Source: Vescimonas coprocola
GTDB taxonomy: Bacteria > Bacillota > Clostridia > Oscillospirales > Oscillospiraceae
Direction of reading: 5' to 3'
Length of the DNA stretch: 64,000 bases
Assembly (NCBI RefSeq): GCF_018408575.1
Contig: NZ_AP023418.1
Coordinates: 1,888,415 to 1,952,414 of the forward strand
In this document: one piece after another, positions 17,757 through 24,738 of the stretch
Position numbering within the stretch: the first letter of the stretch is position 1
Layout of the letters: the number at the start of each line of letters is the position of its first letter
Notes under the pieces: generated by a model
What the model was told of the DNA's origin: nothing
The model's input: only the letters and a program-made list of their open reading frames with translations
The model's database searches: none
Made by a program: the position numbers and the translations under genes

Positions 17757-19334
17757 CTATGCCCTTTCTTCCAAGTGAGTATCCCTCAATTCAAGGATCG
17801 TATCATACAGCGGCAGGATCTCCGGGCTCACCTTGTGTTCGATGCTGATGACGGTCAAGCCGTCCGTCCGGAGCAGCTGGGACAAAATTTTCTGGCTGCT
17901 GCCCTTGTCCATATTGGCAGTGGCTTCGTCCAGGAAGATGACACGCTTATTCTCGGCCAGCACCCGGGCCAGCGCCAGCTTTTGCCGCTCCCCACCGGAT
18001 AGATTGCCCTTCGTGTTCTGGAATACCTGGTCCAGATCATGGGACGCAAGAAAGGCGTCCATTCCCAGAGAATGCATCGCCGATACGGCCCGTTCCCGCA
18101 ATGCAGGGCGATAAAGCGTGACATTCTGGAGAAACGTATCGTCAAAGATAAACGCGTCCTGAAGCACGACGCCGATCTGGTCATAAAGAGCGGGCCACAG
18201 CCGGCGGATATCCGTTCCGTTCACCGAGATACACCCCTCATACTCTGTTTCCAGCCCGGTCAGCAGCTTGAACAGCGTGCTCTTGCCGCTTCCGTTTTCG
18301 CCTAAAATCAGGTATTTCTTCCCCGCCTCGAACCGATAATTCGCATGGGAAAGAATGACCTTTTCCTCATGTCGGAAGGACACATTGTCAAGTTCCATGT
18401 ACTCGATCGTGGGAGCTGCTGTCAACGCCGCAGCGCTGTCAGGAACAGACAGCAGCTGCCGGATCTTCTGGCGAATACCGGTGACGCTCCGCATTTCCGA
18501 TATCTGATAGGAAATGCTGTTGGTGGGGATCACCAGCATTTCCGATAATTGCAGCGCACCCACCAAAGCGCCCACGGACAGCCGTCCCTTGGAGATCTCG
18601 TAAATGCTGAATCCCACCATCACGACCTCGCCGATATAGGACAGCAGGCCGATGATCATATTCACCCGGATTTTTGTTTTCGCCTTGGCAAACTCTGCGT
18701 GGGCGGCTTTCTCGTTATCCTGTTCCAGCGTTTGCAGGTATTCCCTCTCTATGTGGTTTACCTTGATGATGGGGTACCCGTGGATCAGATTGCCGATCAT
18801 GACATTGAGCTTTTCCAGGGCCATCGTATAGAAATTGGTCCGTTTTTCCAGCGCCTTCCCCTGCACGGCGGAGGCCACAATGGGACACACGGTGGAAACG
18901 ATGATAATGATGGCCAGATAGCCGTTGATGTACAGCAATGCGATCACACAGGTGATCAGCACCAGGATGCTGTAGGCCAATTCCAAGCGGGTGACATAAT
19001 AGCTGTCCACCAGCATCTCGATCTCATTGTTCAGTGTGGTGACATAGTTCTGCCCCTGCTCCTCCCGGAACTTCCGGGGCGGCATATAGACAATATGCGC
19101 CATGACCTTCCGCTTGAGGCTGAACAGTCTGCTGTTCCGATATTTCCCCGTGCTGAGCTGCCGGGCCGTCTCAAACAGCAGGATGCCCAGGATGCTGGCC
19201 ACATAGCACAGAAACATGGTAAGTGCGCCGCCTGCCCCCACATCCACCGCATCAATGGCATTTTGGAGATAGATCGGCTTCAATGAGGTGCAAACGGCCA
19301 AAAGTACCGATGAGATCACGACAATAAAAACCAT
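17757..19334 (-). CDS. ABC transporter, fused membrane and ATP-binding domains
   Basis: This 525-residue half-transporter of the exporter type has a transmembrane domain at about residues 1-290 with around six hydrophobic spans, then a nucleotide-binding domain. Walker A is GENGSGKST, the signature is LSGGERQ, Walker B is VIFLDEAT and the switch histidine lies in ISIEHK. It should work as a dimer; the partner is not evident, so a homodimer is likely. Substrate is unknown. A GGAGG ribosome binding site supports the start. The upstream region has a TATAAT -10 (19421-19426) and a 13-bp direct repeat TCCCCGCCCTGTC at 19391 and 19438. It lies 133 bases downstream of a LysR gene on the same strand. 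Confidence 0.85.
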   Translation of the reverse strand: MVFIVVISSVLLAVCTSLKPIYLQNAIDAVDVGAGGALTMFLCYVASILGILLFETARQLSTGKYRNSRLFSLKRKVMAHIVYMPPRKFREEQGQNYVTTLNNEIEMLVDSYYVTRLELAYSILVLITCVIALLYINGYLAIIIIVSTVCPIVASAVQGKALEKRTNFYTMALEKLNVMIGNLIHGYPIIKVNHIEREYLQTLEQDNEKAAHAEFAKAKTKIRVNMIIGLLSYIGEVVMVGFSIYEISKGRLSVGALVGALQLSEMLVIPTNSISYQISEMRSVTGIRQKIRQLLSVPDSAAALTAAPTIEYMELDNVSFRHEEKVILSHANYRFEAGKKYLILGENGSGKSTLFKLLTGLETEYEGCISVNGTDIRRLWPALYDQIGVVLQDAFIFDDTFLQNVTLYRPALRERAVSAMHSLGMDAFLASHDLDQVFQNTKGNLSGGERQKLALARVLAENKRVIFLDEATANMDKGSSQKILSQLLRTDGLTVISIEHKVSPEILPLYDTILELRDTHLEERA

Positions 19335-19467
19335 GGTTTCGCCTCCTATTCTGATGAGTTACGGTTCTGGCTCCGGCAGCAAGCCTCGCCTCCCCGCCCT
19401 GTCAAAAAATCCGGGCATCTATTATATATATGGTGTATCCCCGCCCTGTCGCCGGCTGCCGTATGGC

Positions 19468-20352
19468 TCATCCGCTGTACTTCTCCAGCACCCACCGCCG
19501 CACGTGCTCCACAAAACGGTAGGTGGAGCGGGAGATGGCCCGCTTGTCCTTGACGCAGATGCCGATGTTCCGGTAAAAGGGCTTGGCGAAGGAGCAGGCC
19601 ACCACCGGGTATTCGTTCCGGTCCAGCATCAGCTCCTCCATGATGCTGATGCCCAGCCCGCAGGACACCATGGCCAAAATCACCTGATCCTGCTGCACCC
19701 GGTACTGCACATTGGGCTGCACTCCCAGCGTGTCCAGCACCTCCTGAATTTCGTAGTCGTCTCCCTCCTCCAGCAGAATGAAGGGATACTGGGTCAGTGC
19801 CTCCGGCGGAAACGGCTCCCGCCCCGCCAGCGGATGATCCCACGGCACAATGGCCTTCCACTGGTCCCGCTGCAATAGCCAGCAGTCCAGATTCGCCTCC
19901 GTGGGCAGCACCAGAAAGCCGCAGTCCGCCGTGCCGTCCTGGATCCACCGGGCGATCTCCGTGTTGTAGTTGGAGGGCAGCAGCTCAAATTCAATGTTGG
20001 GATACTGCTTCCGAAAGCTTTTCAGGATGTAGGGCATCCACTGCACCGACACGCTGGTGAACACCGCCACCCGCACCACGCCGGTCTCCAGTCCCTGCAG
20101 ATCCTTGGCCCGTTCCTCGATGCTCCGTTGCTGGCGGCAGATCTCCTGAATATAAGGCATCAGCGCCCAACCGTCCGCCGTCAGGGTCACGCCCCCCCGG
20201 CTGCGGCTCAGCAGCGTTACCCCCAGTTCCTCCTCCAGCCCACTGATGGCGTGACTGACGCCGGATTGGGTGAAGCTCAGCTGCTGGGCGGCCGCCGTAA
20301 AGCTGCCGCACTCCACGGTTTTCAGAAATACCTGATATTTGGTCAAGTCCAT
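19468..20352 (-). CDS. LysR-family transcriptional regulator
   Basis: This 294-residue regulator has an N-terminal winged helix-turn-helix (MDLTKYQVFLKTVECGSFTA, then LSFTQSGVSHAISGLEEELG) and a periplasmic-binding-like effector domain from about residue 88. The frame is open 27 codons further upstream, but the start is set after a GGAGGCGAGGAA ribosome binding site. It is divergent from a 26-residue small membrane protein. One of three shared 32-bp operator-like blocks lies between them (20411-20442), so it is a candidate regulator of that locus, as is typical for LysR proteins. The effector is unknown. Confidence 0.9.
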   Translation of the reverse strand: MDLTKYQVFLKTVECGSFTAAAQQLSFTQSGVSHAISGLEEELGVTLLSRSRGGVTLTADGWALMPYIQEICRQQRSIEERAKDLQGLETGVVRVAVFTSVSVQWMPYILKSFRKQYPNIEFELLPSNYNTEIARWIQDGTADCGFLVLPTEANLDCWLLQRDQWKAIVPWDHPLAGREPFPPEALTQYPFILLEEGDDYEIQEVLDTLGVQPNVQYRVQQDQVILAMVSCGLGISIMEELMLDRNEYPVVACSFAKPFYRNIGICVKDKRAISRSTYRFVEHVRRWVLEKYSG

Positions 20353-20410
20353 TTCCTCGCCTCCTTGCTCCCCAGCATACCACATCCCGCCCCCCGTATG
20401 CAAACTTTTC

Positions 20411-20466
20411 TTCATAAGAATGATAAAATTCATTCGCTTTACTTATTTTCCAGATCATGATATTCT
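20411..20466 (+). promoter_or_regulatory. Promoter with shared upstream block (copy C), for the 26-residue peptide
   Basis: The -35 TTTACT (20438-20443) and -10 TATTCT (20461-20466) are separated by 17 bases. The 32 bases from TTCATA to TTTAC (20411-20442) align without gaps with the equivalent positions of two downstream promoters at 20778-20809 and 21572-21603. Within this copy GAATGA and TCATTC form an inverted repeat. Further downstream, 20487-20498 is a perfect 12-bp palindrome GGTTGGCCAACC. Confidence 0.65.
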
Positions 20467-20546
20467 ATAGTTACCTTAAGAAAGCAGGTTGGCCAACCGT
20501 TTCCAAGGAACCTCGGCTCTAAAACTTTTTGAAGGAGGATCTGGTT

Positions 20547-20627
20547 ATGCTTTTGGACTGGATGTTGGCTGGATTATTCGTTCTTGAAATCGTTGTGGCG
20601 CTGGCTGTGCGTGCAGCGATCCGCTGA
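20547..20627 (+). CDS. Small membrane peptide, 26 residues
   Basis: The frame is ATG to TGA with a very good ribosome binding site (GAAGGAGGATCTGGTT) directly upstream. The peptide begins MLLDWMLAGLFVLEIVVALA and ends in basic residues, giving one predicted transmembrane helix with a positive C-terminal end. It has its own promoter (20438-20466) and is followed by a strong terminator (20728-20758), so it is a separate transcription unit. I do not recognise a family. Single-helix peptides of this size often modulate a transporter or a membrane enzyme. Confidence 0.65.
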   Translation: MLLDWMLAGLFVLEIVVALAVRAAIR

Positions 20628-20727
20628 TCCCACTGACAACGCAGTTACCGGGCCCGCTCTGCCTGCGATGTATCATTCTGTCTCCCCTGCTGATTTACCC
20701 CCCACGGCTGAACCTTTATCACCTCTG

Positions 20728-20758
20728 CCGCCTGCCCATGAAGGGCAGGCGGTATTTT
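20728..20758 (+). terminator. Intrinsic terminator of the small membrane peptide gene
   Basis: A perfect 10-bp stem CCGCCTGCCC/GGGCAGGCGG with a 5-base loop is followed by TATTTT. It lies 100 bases after the stop codon of the 26-residue peptide. Confidence 0.85.
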
Positions 20759-20777
20759 CCCTCATCTATGAAATTCT

Positions 20778-20833
20778 CTCATGCTTTTTATGAGAATCAT
20801 TCGTTTTACGTCCGCCGTCTCCTGTGGTATACT
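20778..20833 (+). promoter_or_regulatory. Promoter with shared upstream block (copy A), for the non-coding RNA
   Basis: The -35 TTTACG (20805-20810) and -10 TATACT (20828-20833) are 17 bases apart. The upstream 32 bases (20778-20809) contain CTCAT-N7-ATGAG and match copy B (21572-21603) almost base for base. The phrase CCTGTGGTA before the -10 is also shared with copy B. Confidence 0.7.
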
Positions 20834-20839
20834 AAGACC

Positions 20840-21075
20840 ATCTCAGAGGGCTTTCGGTACATATCTCTGCGTGTACCGTAAAGAGGACGATCATACAACA
20901 CCGGATCGGAAGTCCTCCGGTTGGATGATCCTGTCTGCCATGTGGTTGCGGCGGACCATGTTCCCCAGCCGTTGAGTGGGTCGAGGACGGCAGATTCTTT
21001 CTTTTCCTTCTTCATGCCGTCCGGGTCAAAAAGTGCGTCGCTGCGAATGGTCACGCAGCGACGCACTTTTTGTAT
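20840..21075 (+). ncRNA. Candidate small non-coding RNA with a CU-rich loop
   Basis: A transcription unit of about 235 bases runs between the promoter at 20805-20833 and a very strong terminator at 21028-21071, with no credible reading frame on the plus strand. It folds well: CGGTACA/TGTACCG (20855-20861 with 20872-20878) and GATCAT/ATGATC (20889-20894 with 20935-20940) enclosing ACCGGA/TCCGGT. GGACGGCA/TGCCGTCC (20985-20992 with 21015-21022) displays a 22-base pyrimidine-rich loop. Such CU-rich loops pair with Shine-Dalgarno sequences in known Gram-positive regulatory RNAs. I do not recognise 6S, SRP, RNase P or tmRNA signatures. Exact ends are estimates. Confidence 0.65.
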
Positions 21076-21076
21076 G
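21028..21076 (+). terminator. Strong intrinsic terminator of the small RNA
   Basis: A perfect 18-bp stem (21028-21045 with 21054-21071) and an 8-base loop are flanked by A5 on the left and T5 on the right. The symmetry means it can act on either strand. Confidence 0.92.
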
Positions 21077-21321
21077 CACTCTTTTGTATATTCTCCTGTC
21101 TATCTGCCGGTGATATACATTTTTACCGCATATCATCCTCTTATATTCACCCTTTGCCTGTATACCGCTCCCTCACCACATCCAGTTATTTTTTCCACAT
21201 ATTTCCTGCCCCAGCACCGCTGCTTCCATCGTTTCTTCCTGCGCAGGTCCGCCGATCCCCCCGGCTCTCCCCCCTCCATACTCCCAACGGCCCCGCTCTT
21301 CTTTCGCCAGCTATGTTCCGT

Positions 21322-21425
21322 CCCTCGCCCCGCTATACTTACAGTTGCCCTCGTCCCGCTATACTTACAGCTGCCCTCGTCCCGCTATACTTGCAGTTGC
21401 CCTCGTCCCGCTATACTTGCAGTTG
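21322..21425. repeat. Four tandem copies of a 26-bp unit
   Basis: Four contiguous 26-bp units start at 21322, 21348, 21374 and 21400. They begin CCCTCGYCCCGCTATACTTR and differ only at single positions. They lie in a pyrimidine-rich, gene-free stretch (21077-21571) between the small RNA terminator and the zinc-ribbon gene. I see no other feature in that stretch. Confidence 0.9.
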
Positions 21426-21571
21426 CCCCCTCCCCGTCCCCTCTCAGGTAGGTATGCAGTTTCCGAAAACCTCCCTTTTGAGCGCTCTTTTCGCCTTTTG
21501 TATTGTTTCGCCAACGGTCTGCCTCTGCCCGTGGATTCAGATTGTATACAATGTTTAATGTATGAAAAACT

Positions 21572-21627
21572 CTCATGTTTCAGATGAAAATGATGCGTTT
21601 TACAAATTGCATTTCCTGTGGTAAAGT
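21572..21627 (+). promoter_or_regulatory. Promoter with shared upstream block (copy B), for the zinc-ribbon gene
   Basis: The -35 TTTACA (21599-21604) and -10 TAAAGT (21622-21627) are separated by 17 bases. The 32-base block 21572-21603 matches copies A and C upstream. The transcript would start about 25 bases before the zinc-ribbon ATG, just ahead of its AAAGGAG ribosome binding site. Confidence 0.7.
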
Positions 21628-21658
21628 ATAGACAGTAAGAGAAAGGAGTTGTTTGAAT

Positions 21659-21913
21659 ATGGCACTGGTTACGAAAATGAATCGCTGCGCCGTCTGCGGC
21701 AGCAGCCAGATCTCTCTGATGGCGGATGGTAAGTACTACCACTGCGAGGCCTGCGGGGCCACCTCCAACCACACGATGCCCGCCGCCGATCTGGCCAAGG
21801 TCGATCGCATCTCCCTCATGGGCGGCAGCACGGAGGAGATCAAGGCCCTGCGTCATCGGTATCCCCGTCTGGGTCTCACCACCTGGACCAAGGAGAATCG
21901 GGTACAGCTGTAA
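21659..21913 (+). CDS. Small zinc-ribbon protein, unknown function
   Basis: This is an 84-residue protein with two CxxC knuckles near the N-terminus (CAVCGSS and CEACGAT), separated by about 15 residues, forming a zinc ribbon. The rest (ADLAKVDRISLMGGSTEEIK) is hydrophilic with no recognised domain. A TTG two codons upstream is rejected in favour of the ATG at a 10-base distance from AAAGGAG. The gene stands alone with its own promoter and a strong terminator. Shared promoter sequence suggests co-regulation with the neighbouring small RNA and small membrane peptide. Confidence 0.75.
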   Translation: MALVTKMNRCAVCGSSQISLMADGKYYHCEACGATSNHTMPAADLAKVDRISLMGGSTEEIKALRHRYPRLGLTTWTKENRVQL

Positions 21914-21967
21914 CCCTTTATTTCACCCTCTGGAGCGGCATGAGTTACCTCCTCACCGCTAAATGAT

Positions 21968-22004
21968 AAAAACAGGACGCCGATACAGGGCGTCCTGTTT
22001 TTCC
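21968..22004. terminator. Bidirectional terminator between the zinc-ribbon gene and a minus-strand micro-ORF
   Basis: A 14-bp perfect stem AAAAACAGGACGCC/GGCGTCCTGTTTTT (21968-21981 with 21989-22002) with a 7-base loop has A-tract and T-tract flanks. It can serve both the plus-strand zinc-ribbon gene and the minus-strand small ORF. Confidence 0.9.
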
Positions 22005-22008
22005 ATTT

Positions 22009-22074
22009 TCAGCGCTGACTTATCGGGCGCTCGTCCCCGAAGATCAGATCGTCGATATCGGGCTTTCGCTCCAT
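22009..22074 (-). CDS. Possible 21-residue peptide
   Basis: A short frame with the ribosome binding site GGAG eight bases before the ATG encodes an acidic peptide starting MERKPDIDDLIFGDERP. It ends just before a bidirectional terminator, which supports a real minus-strand transcript. No promoter of good quality was found and the family is unknown. It could also be the visible end of a regulatory transcript. Confidence 0.35.
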   Translation of the reverse strand: MERKPDIDDLIFGDERPISQR

Positions 22075-22205
22075 GGGCTCCACTCCTCTCTGTTTCCATA
22101 CCCTCCATTCTATGTACCGGGGTCGGAGAAAATGTCTCCCGGCATTTTTTGCAGTCTCTCCTGGACAAAAGCCTTGTCCGGCTGCCCCGTTTTCGGGCAT
22201 TTTTT

Positions 22206-22244
22206 CTGTCCAGATGCTGTCCTGTTTCTGTCCGTTTTTTGTCC
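22206..22244 (+). promoter_or_regulatory. Four direct repeats YTGTCC with 11-bp period
   Basis: CTGTCC occurs at 22206, 22217 and 22228, with TTGTCC at 22239, each exactly 11 bases apart. Another copy, in inverted arrangement GGACA-N7-TGTCC, lies at 22163-22179. One helical turn spacing of direct repeats is the pattern bound by OmpR/PhoB-type response regulators. The array is centred about 75 bases upstream of the -35 of the ferredoxin promoter. Confidence 0.55.
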
Positions 22245-22301
22245 AATTTCGCCTGATCGTCGCAAAAATCGGCAAAACAAAATTTTCCATAGGGGAAGGG
22301 G

Positions 22302-22329
22302 TTGCTTTTTTTCATTTTCATGATACAAT
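22302..22329 (+). promoter_or_regulatory. Sigma-A promoter of the ferredoxin gene
   Basis: The -35 TTGCTT (22302-22307) and -10 TACAAT (22324-22329) are 16 bases apart in an A/T-rich region. The start point would lie about 25 bases before the ferredoxin ATG. Confidence 0.6.
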
Positions 22330-22360
22330 AACAGTACAAATCTTAATGGAGGTGCTTCCC

Positions 22361-22534
22361 ATGGCTTATCAGATCGGTTCCGGCTGCGTCAGCTGCGGTG
22401 CTTGCGCAGACGTATGTCCTGTTGGTGCCATTTCTCAGGGTGACGATCATTACGTGATCGACGCTAACTCCTGCCTGGACTGCGGTACTTGCAGCGATAC
22501 CTGCCCCAATGGCGCTATCAGCCCTGCTGAATAA
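22361..22534 (+). CDS. 2[4Fe-4S] ferredoxin
   Basis: This is a 57-residue clostridial-type ferredoxin. Two complete cluster motifs CxxCxxCxxxCP are visible (CVSCGACADVCP and CLDCGTCSDTCP), each followed by an xGAIS loop. It carries low-potential electrons between enzymes such as pyruvate:ferredoxin oxidoreductase and hydrogenase. GGAGG lies 8 bases before the ATG, and the gene has its own promoter and terminator. Upstream 11-bp direct repeats suggest regulation by a response regulator. Confidence 0.96.
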   Translation: MAYQIGSGCVSCGACADVCPVGAISQGDDHYVIDANSCLDCGTCSDTCPNGAISPAE

Positions 22535-22550
22535 TTACATAGCAAGGACG

Positions 22551-22584
22551 AAAAACACCGGAGCATCTGCTCCGGTGTTTTTTT
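22551..22584 (+). terminator. Intrinsic terminator of the ferredoxin gene
   Basis: The hairpin CACCGGAG-CATCTG-CTCCGGTG, extended by A/T pairs, ends in a run of seven T residues. It starts about 16 bases after the stop codon. Confidence 0.92.
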
Positions 22585-22713
22585 GCCGTCTTGCGCCGGA
22601 GGCGCTCCCCGTGGTACAATACTATCAATGATTCCGGCAGGATACCGGCTGCCATTTTGCGGATGGTGGAGAATATCATAAGTATCTCTGCCCAGAGAAA
22701 AGGAGGGGTACAC

Positions 22714-23445
22714 ATGGAGCACTGGGACCGGCTGCGGGGCGATCAGGGCTTTTACTGGGATGACGGTCTGTTCCGCCCCTCCACGGATACCTTTCTGTTG
22801 GGGAGCTTCCCCGTCCTGCGGCGTGGGGAGCAGGTCTGTGATCTGGGGGCCGGGACGGGTCTGCTGGGGGCGCTGCTGCTGACACGGGAGCCGTCCCTCA
22901 CCGTCACCGGGCTGGAGCTGCGGGAGGACGCCTGCCGTCTGGCCCGGCGCACCGCCCAGCGCAGCAGCTGGCAGGAGCGGCTGCTGTGCCAACAGGGAGA
23001 CCTGCGGCGGCGGGAGGACCTGCCCCCGGCGGGCGGGTTCGATCTGGTGGTATCCAATCCCCCCTACTTCCCGCCGGAGACGGGGCGTGTCTCCCCGCAG
23101 GAGACACGTGGCACCGCCCGGTCGGAGATAACGTGTACATTGGAGGATGTGTGCCGGGCCGCCGGTTGGCTGCTGCGGTGGGGCGGGCGCTTCTGCGTGG
23201 TGTTCCCCACAGAGCGGCTGGCGGAGCTGATGGAGACGGCCCGCCGCTTCGGGCTGGAGCCTAAGCGGCTGCGGCTGGTGCAGCACGATGCCGTCGGGGC
23301 TCCCGGTCTGGTGCTGCTGGAATGTCGTCGGGGCGGGAAGCCGGGGCTGCGGGCAGAGCCAACACTGCTGCTCTACGGCCCCGACGGCCGGGAGACGGCG
23401 GAGCATCGCCGTGCCTATTTTCGTGAGGAGGAGCAAGCGCTATGA
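22714..23445 (+). CDS. trmN6: tRNA1(Val) adenine-37 N6-methyltransferase-like protein
   Basis: This 243-residue SAM-dependent methyltransferase of the TrmN6/YabB group methylates adenine 37 of a tRNA. Motif I is VCDLGAGTGLLGALLL and the N6-adenine catalytic motif is SNPPYFPPE. The open frame extends further upstream, but the start is set where AGGAGG precedes the ATG giving MEHWDRLRGDQG. It overlaps rsmI by 4 bases (ATGA), an arrangement common in Firmicutes. Confidence 0.88.
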   Translation: MEHWDRLRGDQGFYWDDGLFRPSTDTFLLGSFPVLRRGEQVCDLGAGTGLLGALLLTREPSLTVTGLELREDACRLARRTAQRSSWQERLLCQQGDLRRREDLPPAGGFDLVVSNPPYFPPETGRVSPQETRGTARSEITCTLEDVCRAAGWLLRWGGRFCVVFPTERLAELMETARRFGLEPKRLRLVQHDAVGAPGLVLLECRRGGKPGLRAEPTLLLYGPDGRETAEHRRAYFREEEQAL

Positions 23446-24272
23446 GCGGAACATTATATCTGGTGGCCACCCCCATCGGCAATCTGGGGGATCTGTCCCC
23501 CCGTGGGGTGCAGACCTTGCAGGAGGCAGACTTCATCGCCACCGAGGACACCCGTGTGTCCATGAAGCTGCTGAACCATTTCGACATCAAAAAGCCGCTG
23601 GTCAGCTACCACGAGCACAACCGGGCCGCCGCCGGGCAGGCCATTCTGGCCCGGCTGCTGGCCGGAGAGACGTGTGCGCTGGTGACGGACGCCGGGACCC
23701 CTGCCATCAGCGATCCCGGCGAGGATCTGGTGCGGCTGTGCGGGGAAAACGGCGTCACGGTGCAGGCCATCCCCGGCTGCTGCGCCGCCGTGTGCGCTCT
23801 GGCGGTGTCGGGGCTGCCTACCGGGCGTTTCACCTTTGAGGGATTCCTCTCTGCCAACAAAAAGGAGCGGCGGGAGGCCCTGACCCGGCTGGCGGCGGAG
23901 CAGCGCACCATGGTGTTCCACGAGGCTCCCCACAAGCTGCGGCCCACGCTGGCGGATATGCTGGAGCTGCTGGGAGATCGGCCGGTGGCTCTGTGTCGAG
24001 AGCTGACCAAACTCCACGAGGAGACCATCCGCACCACCCTGTCCGGCGCTGTGGCGCTGTACCGGGAGAAGGAGCCACGGGGGGAATACGTGCTGGTGGT
24101 GGCGGGAGCCCCCCGGCAGGAGGCCCCGGCCCTGACGCTGGCGGAGGGCGTGGCCATGGTGCAGAGCCTGCGGCAGCAGGGCCAGCGGATGAAGGACGCC
24201 GTCCGCCGGGTGGCGGAGGACACAGGTCTCTCCCGCAACGAGCTGTATCAGGCGGCACTGCAGGAGGAGTGA
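23442..24272 (+). CDS. rsmI: 16S rRNA (cytidine-1402)-2'-O-methyltransferase
   Basis: This 276-residue tetrapyrrole-methylase-fold enzyme modifies C1402 in the decoding centre with RsmH. The sequence GTLYLVATPIGNLGDLSPRG and the GTPAISDPG motif are family signatures. The C-terminal region contains the extra domain typical of RsmI. It is translationally coupled to trmN6. Confidence 0.95.
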   Translation: MSGTLYLVATPIGNLGDLSPRGVQTLQEADFIATEDTRVSMKLLNHFDIKKPLVSYHEHNRAAAGQAILARLLAGETCALVTDAGTPAISDPGEDLVRLCGENGVTVQAIPGCCAAVCALAVSGLPTGRFTFEGFLSANKKERREALTRLAAEQRTMVFHEAPHKLRPTLADMLELLGDRPVALCRELTKLHEETIRTTLSGAVALYREKEPRGEYVLVVAGAPRQEAPALTLAEGVAMVQSLRQQGQRMKDAVRRVAEDTGLSRNELYQAALQEE

Positions 24273-24305
24273 GGCAGGGCCTTTCAGCGGATGCCGGAGG
24301 TACAT

Positions 24306-24563
24306 ATGATCGACTATACCATCGACTATATAAAGGCGCACGATTTTTCCACCGGCCACCGGAAGCGGCTGTTACAGGACAGGAAATGCGGCTGCTTTTA
24401 TTGTCTGAAAATTTTCGCCCCCAAGGAGATCAGAAATTGGATCGAGGACGTGGGCGGTACGGCGATCTGCCCGTATTGCGGCATAGATTCCGTCATCGGG
24501 GAGCATAGCGGGTATCCCATCACCAGAGAATTTCTGGAGCAGATGCGCCAATATTGGTTTTGA
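24306..24563 (+). CDS. Zinc-binding hypothetical protein
   Basis: This is an 85-residue protein with two CxxC pairs (CFYC, plus a nearby CGC, and CPYC) in the pattern CFYCLKIFAP...CPYCGIDSVI, consistent with a structural zinc site. Similar short cytoplasmic proteins exist in many bacteria, but I know of no assigned function. The start is placed at MIDYTIDYIK after GGAGG; an ATG five codons upstream lacks a ribosome binding site. The gene lies 33 bases after rsmI and seems more A/T-rich than its neighbours, a possible sign of separate origin. Confidence 0.65.
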   Translation: MIDYTIDYIKAHDFSTGHRKRLLQDRKCGCFYCLKIFAPKEIRNWIEDVGGTAICPYCGIDSVIGEHSGYPITREFLEQMRQYWF

Positions 24564-24618
24564 GAGATCGCAATACCAACATATGGAAAATTTTCTATGC
24601 GGTCATCCTGTCCTGAAA

Positions 24619-24645
24619 AGCTGTCCGTGGGAGACAGCTATTTTC
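24619..24645 (+). terminator. Hairpin after the zinc-binding gene
   Basis: A 7-bp stem AGCTGTC/GACAGCT (24619-24625 with 24633-24639) is followed by ATTTTC. It is a plausible weak terminator for the plus-strand unit trmN6-rsmI-hypothetical. Confidence 0.55.
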
Positions 24646-24687
24646 AGGGCGGTGGTTTTCGTGCAGCATTTGGGTGCAGCAAATGGC

Positions 24688-24735
24688 AGGAAGAGGGAAG
24701 AGCCTTTTTAGCTCCTCCCTCTTCCTCATTTATTC
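24688..24735. terminator. Terminator between convergent transcription units
   Basis: A perfect 11-bp stem AGGAAGAGGGA/TCCCTCTTCCT (24688-24698 with 24716-24726) lies just past the recG stop codon, between the convergent zinc-binding gene and recG. The A/T-rich flank on the right favours the plus strand, but it can serve both. Confidence 0.65.
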
Positions 24736-24738
24736 TCA

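Noticed and set aside
20840-21075. Assignment of the small RNA as 6S RNA, SRP RNA or RNase P RNA
   Set aside because: There is no closing 5'-3' stem with a central bubble, no SRP tetraloop/Alu signature and no RNase P conserved boxes, and the length does not fit RNase P. It is left as unassigned.
21322-21425. CRISPR reading of the 26-bp repeats
   Set aside because: The units are directly contiguous with no spacers.
22551-22713. N-terminal extension of TrmN6 from 22591
   Set aside because: The upstream 41 codons run into the ferredoxin terminator region, and the ATG at 22714 has a clear AGGAGG.
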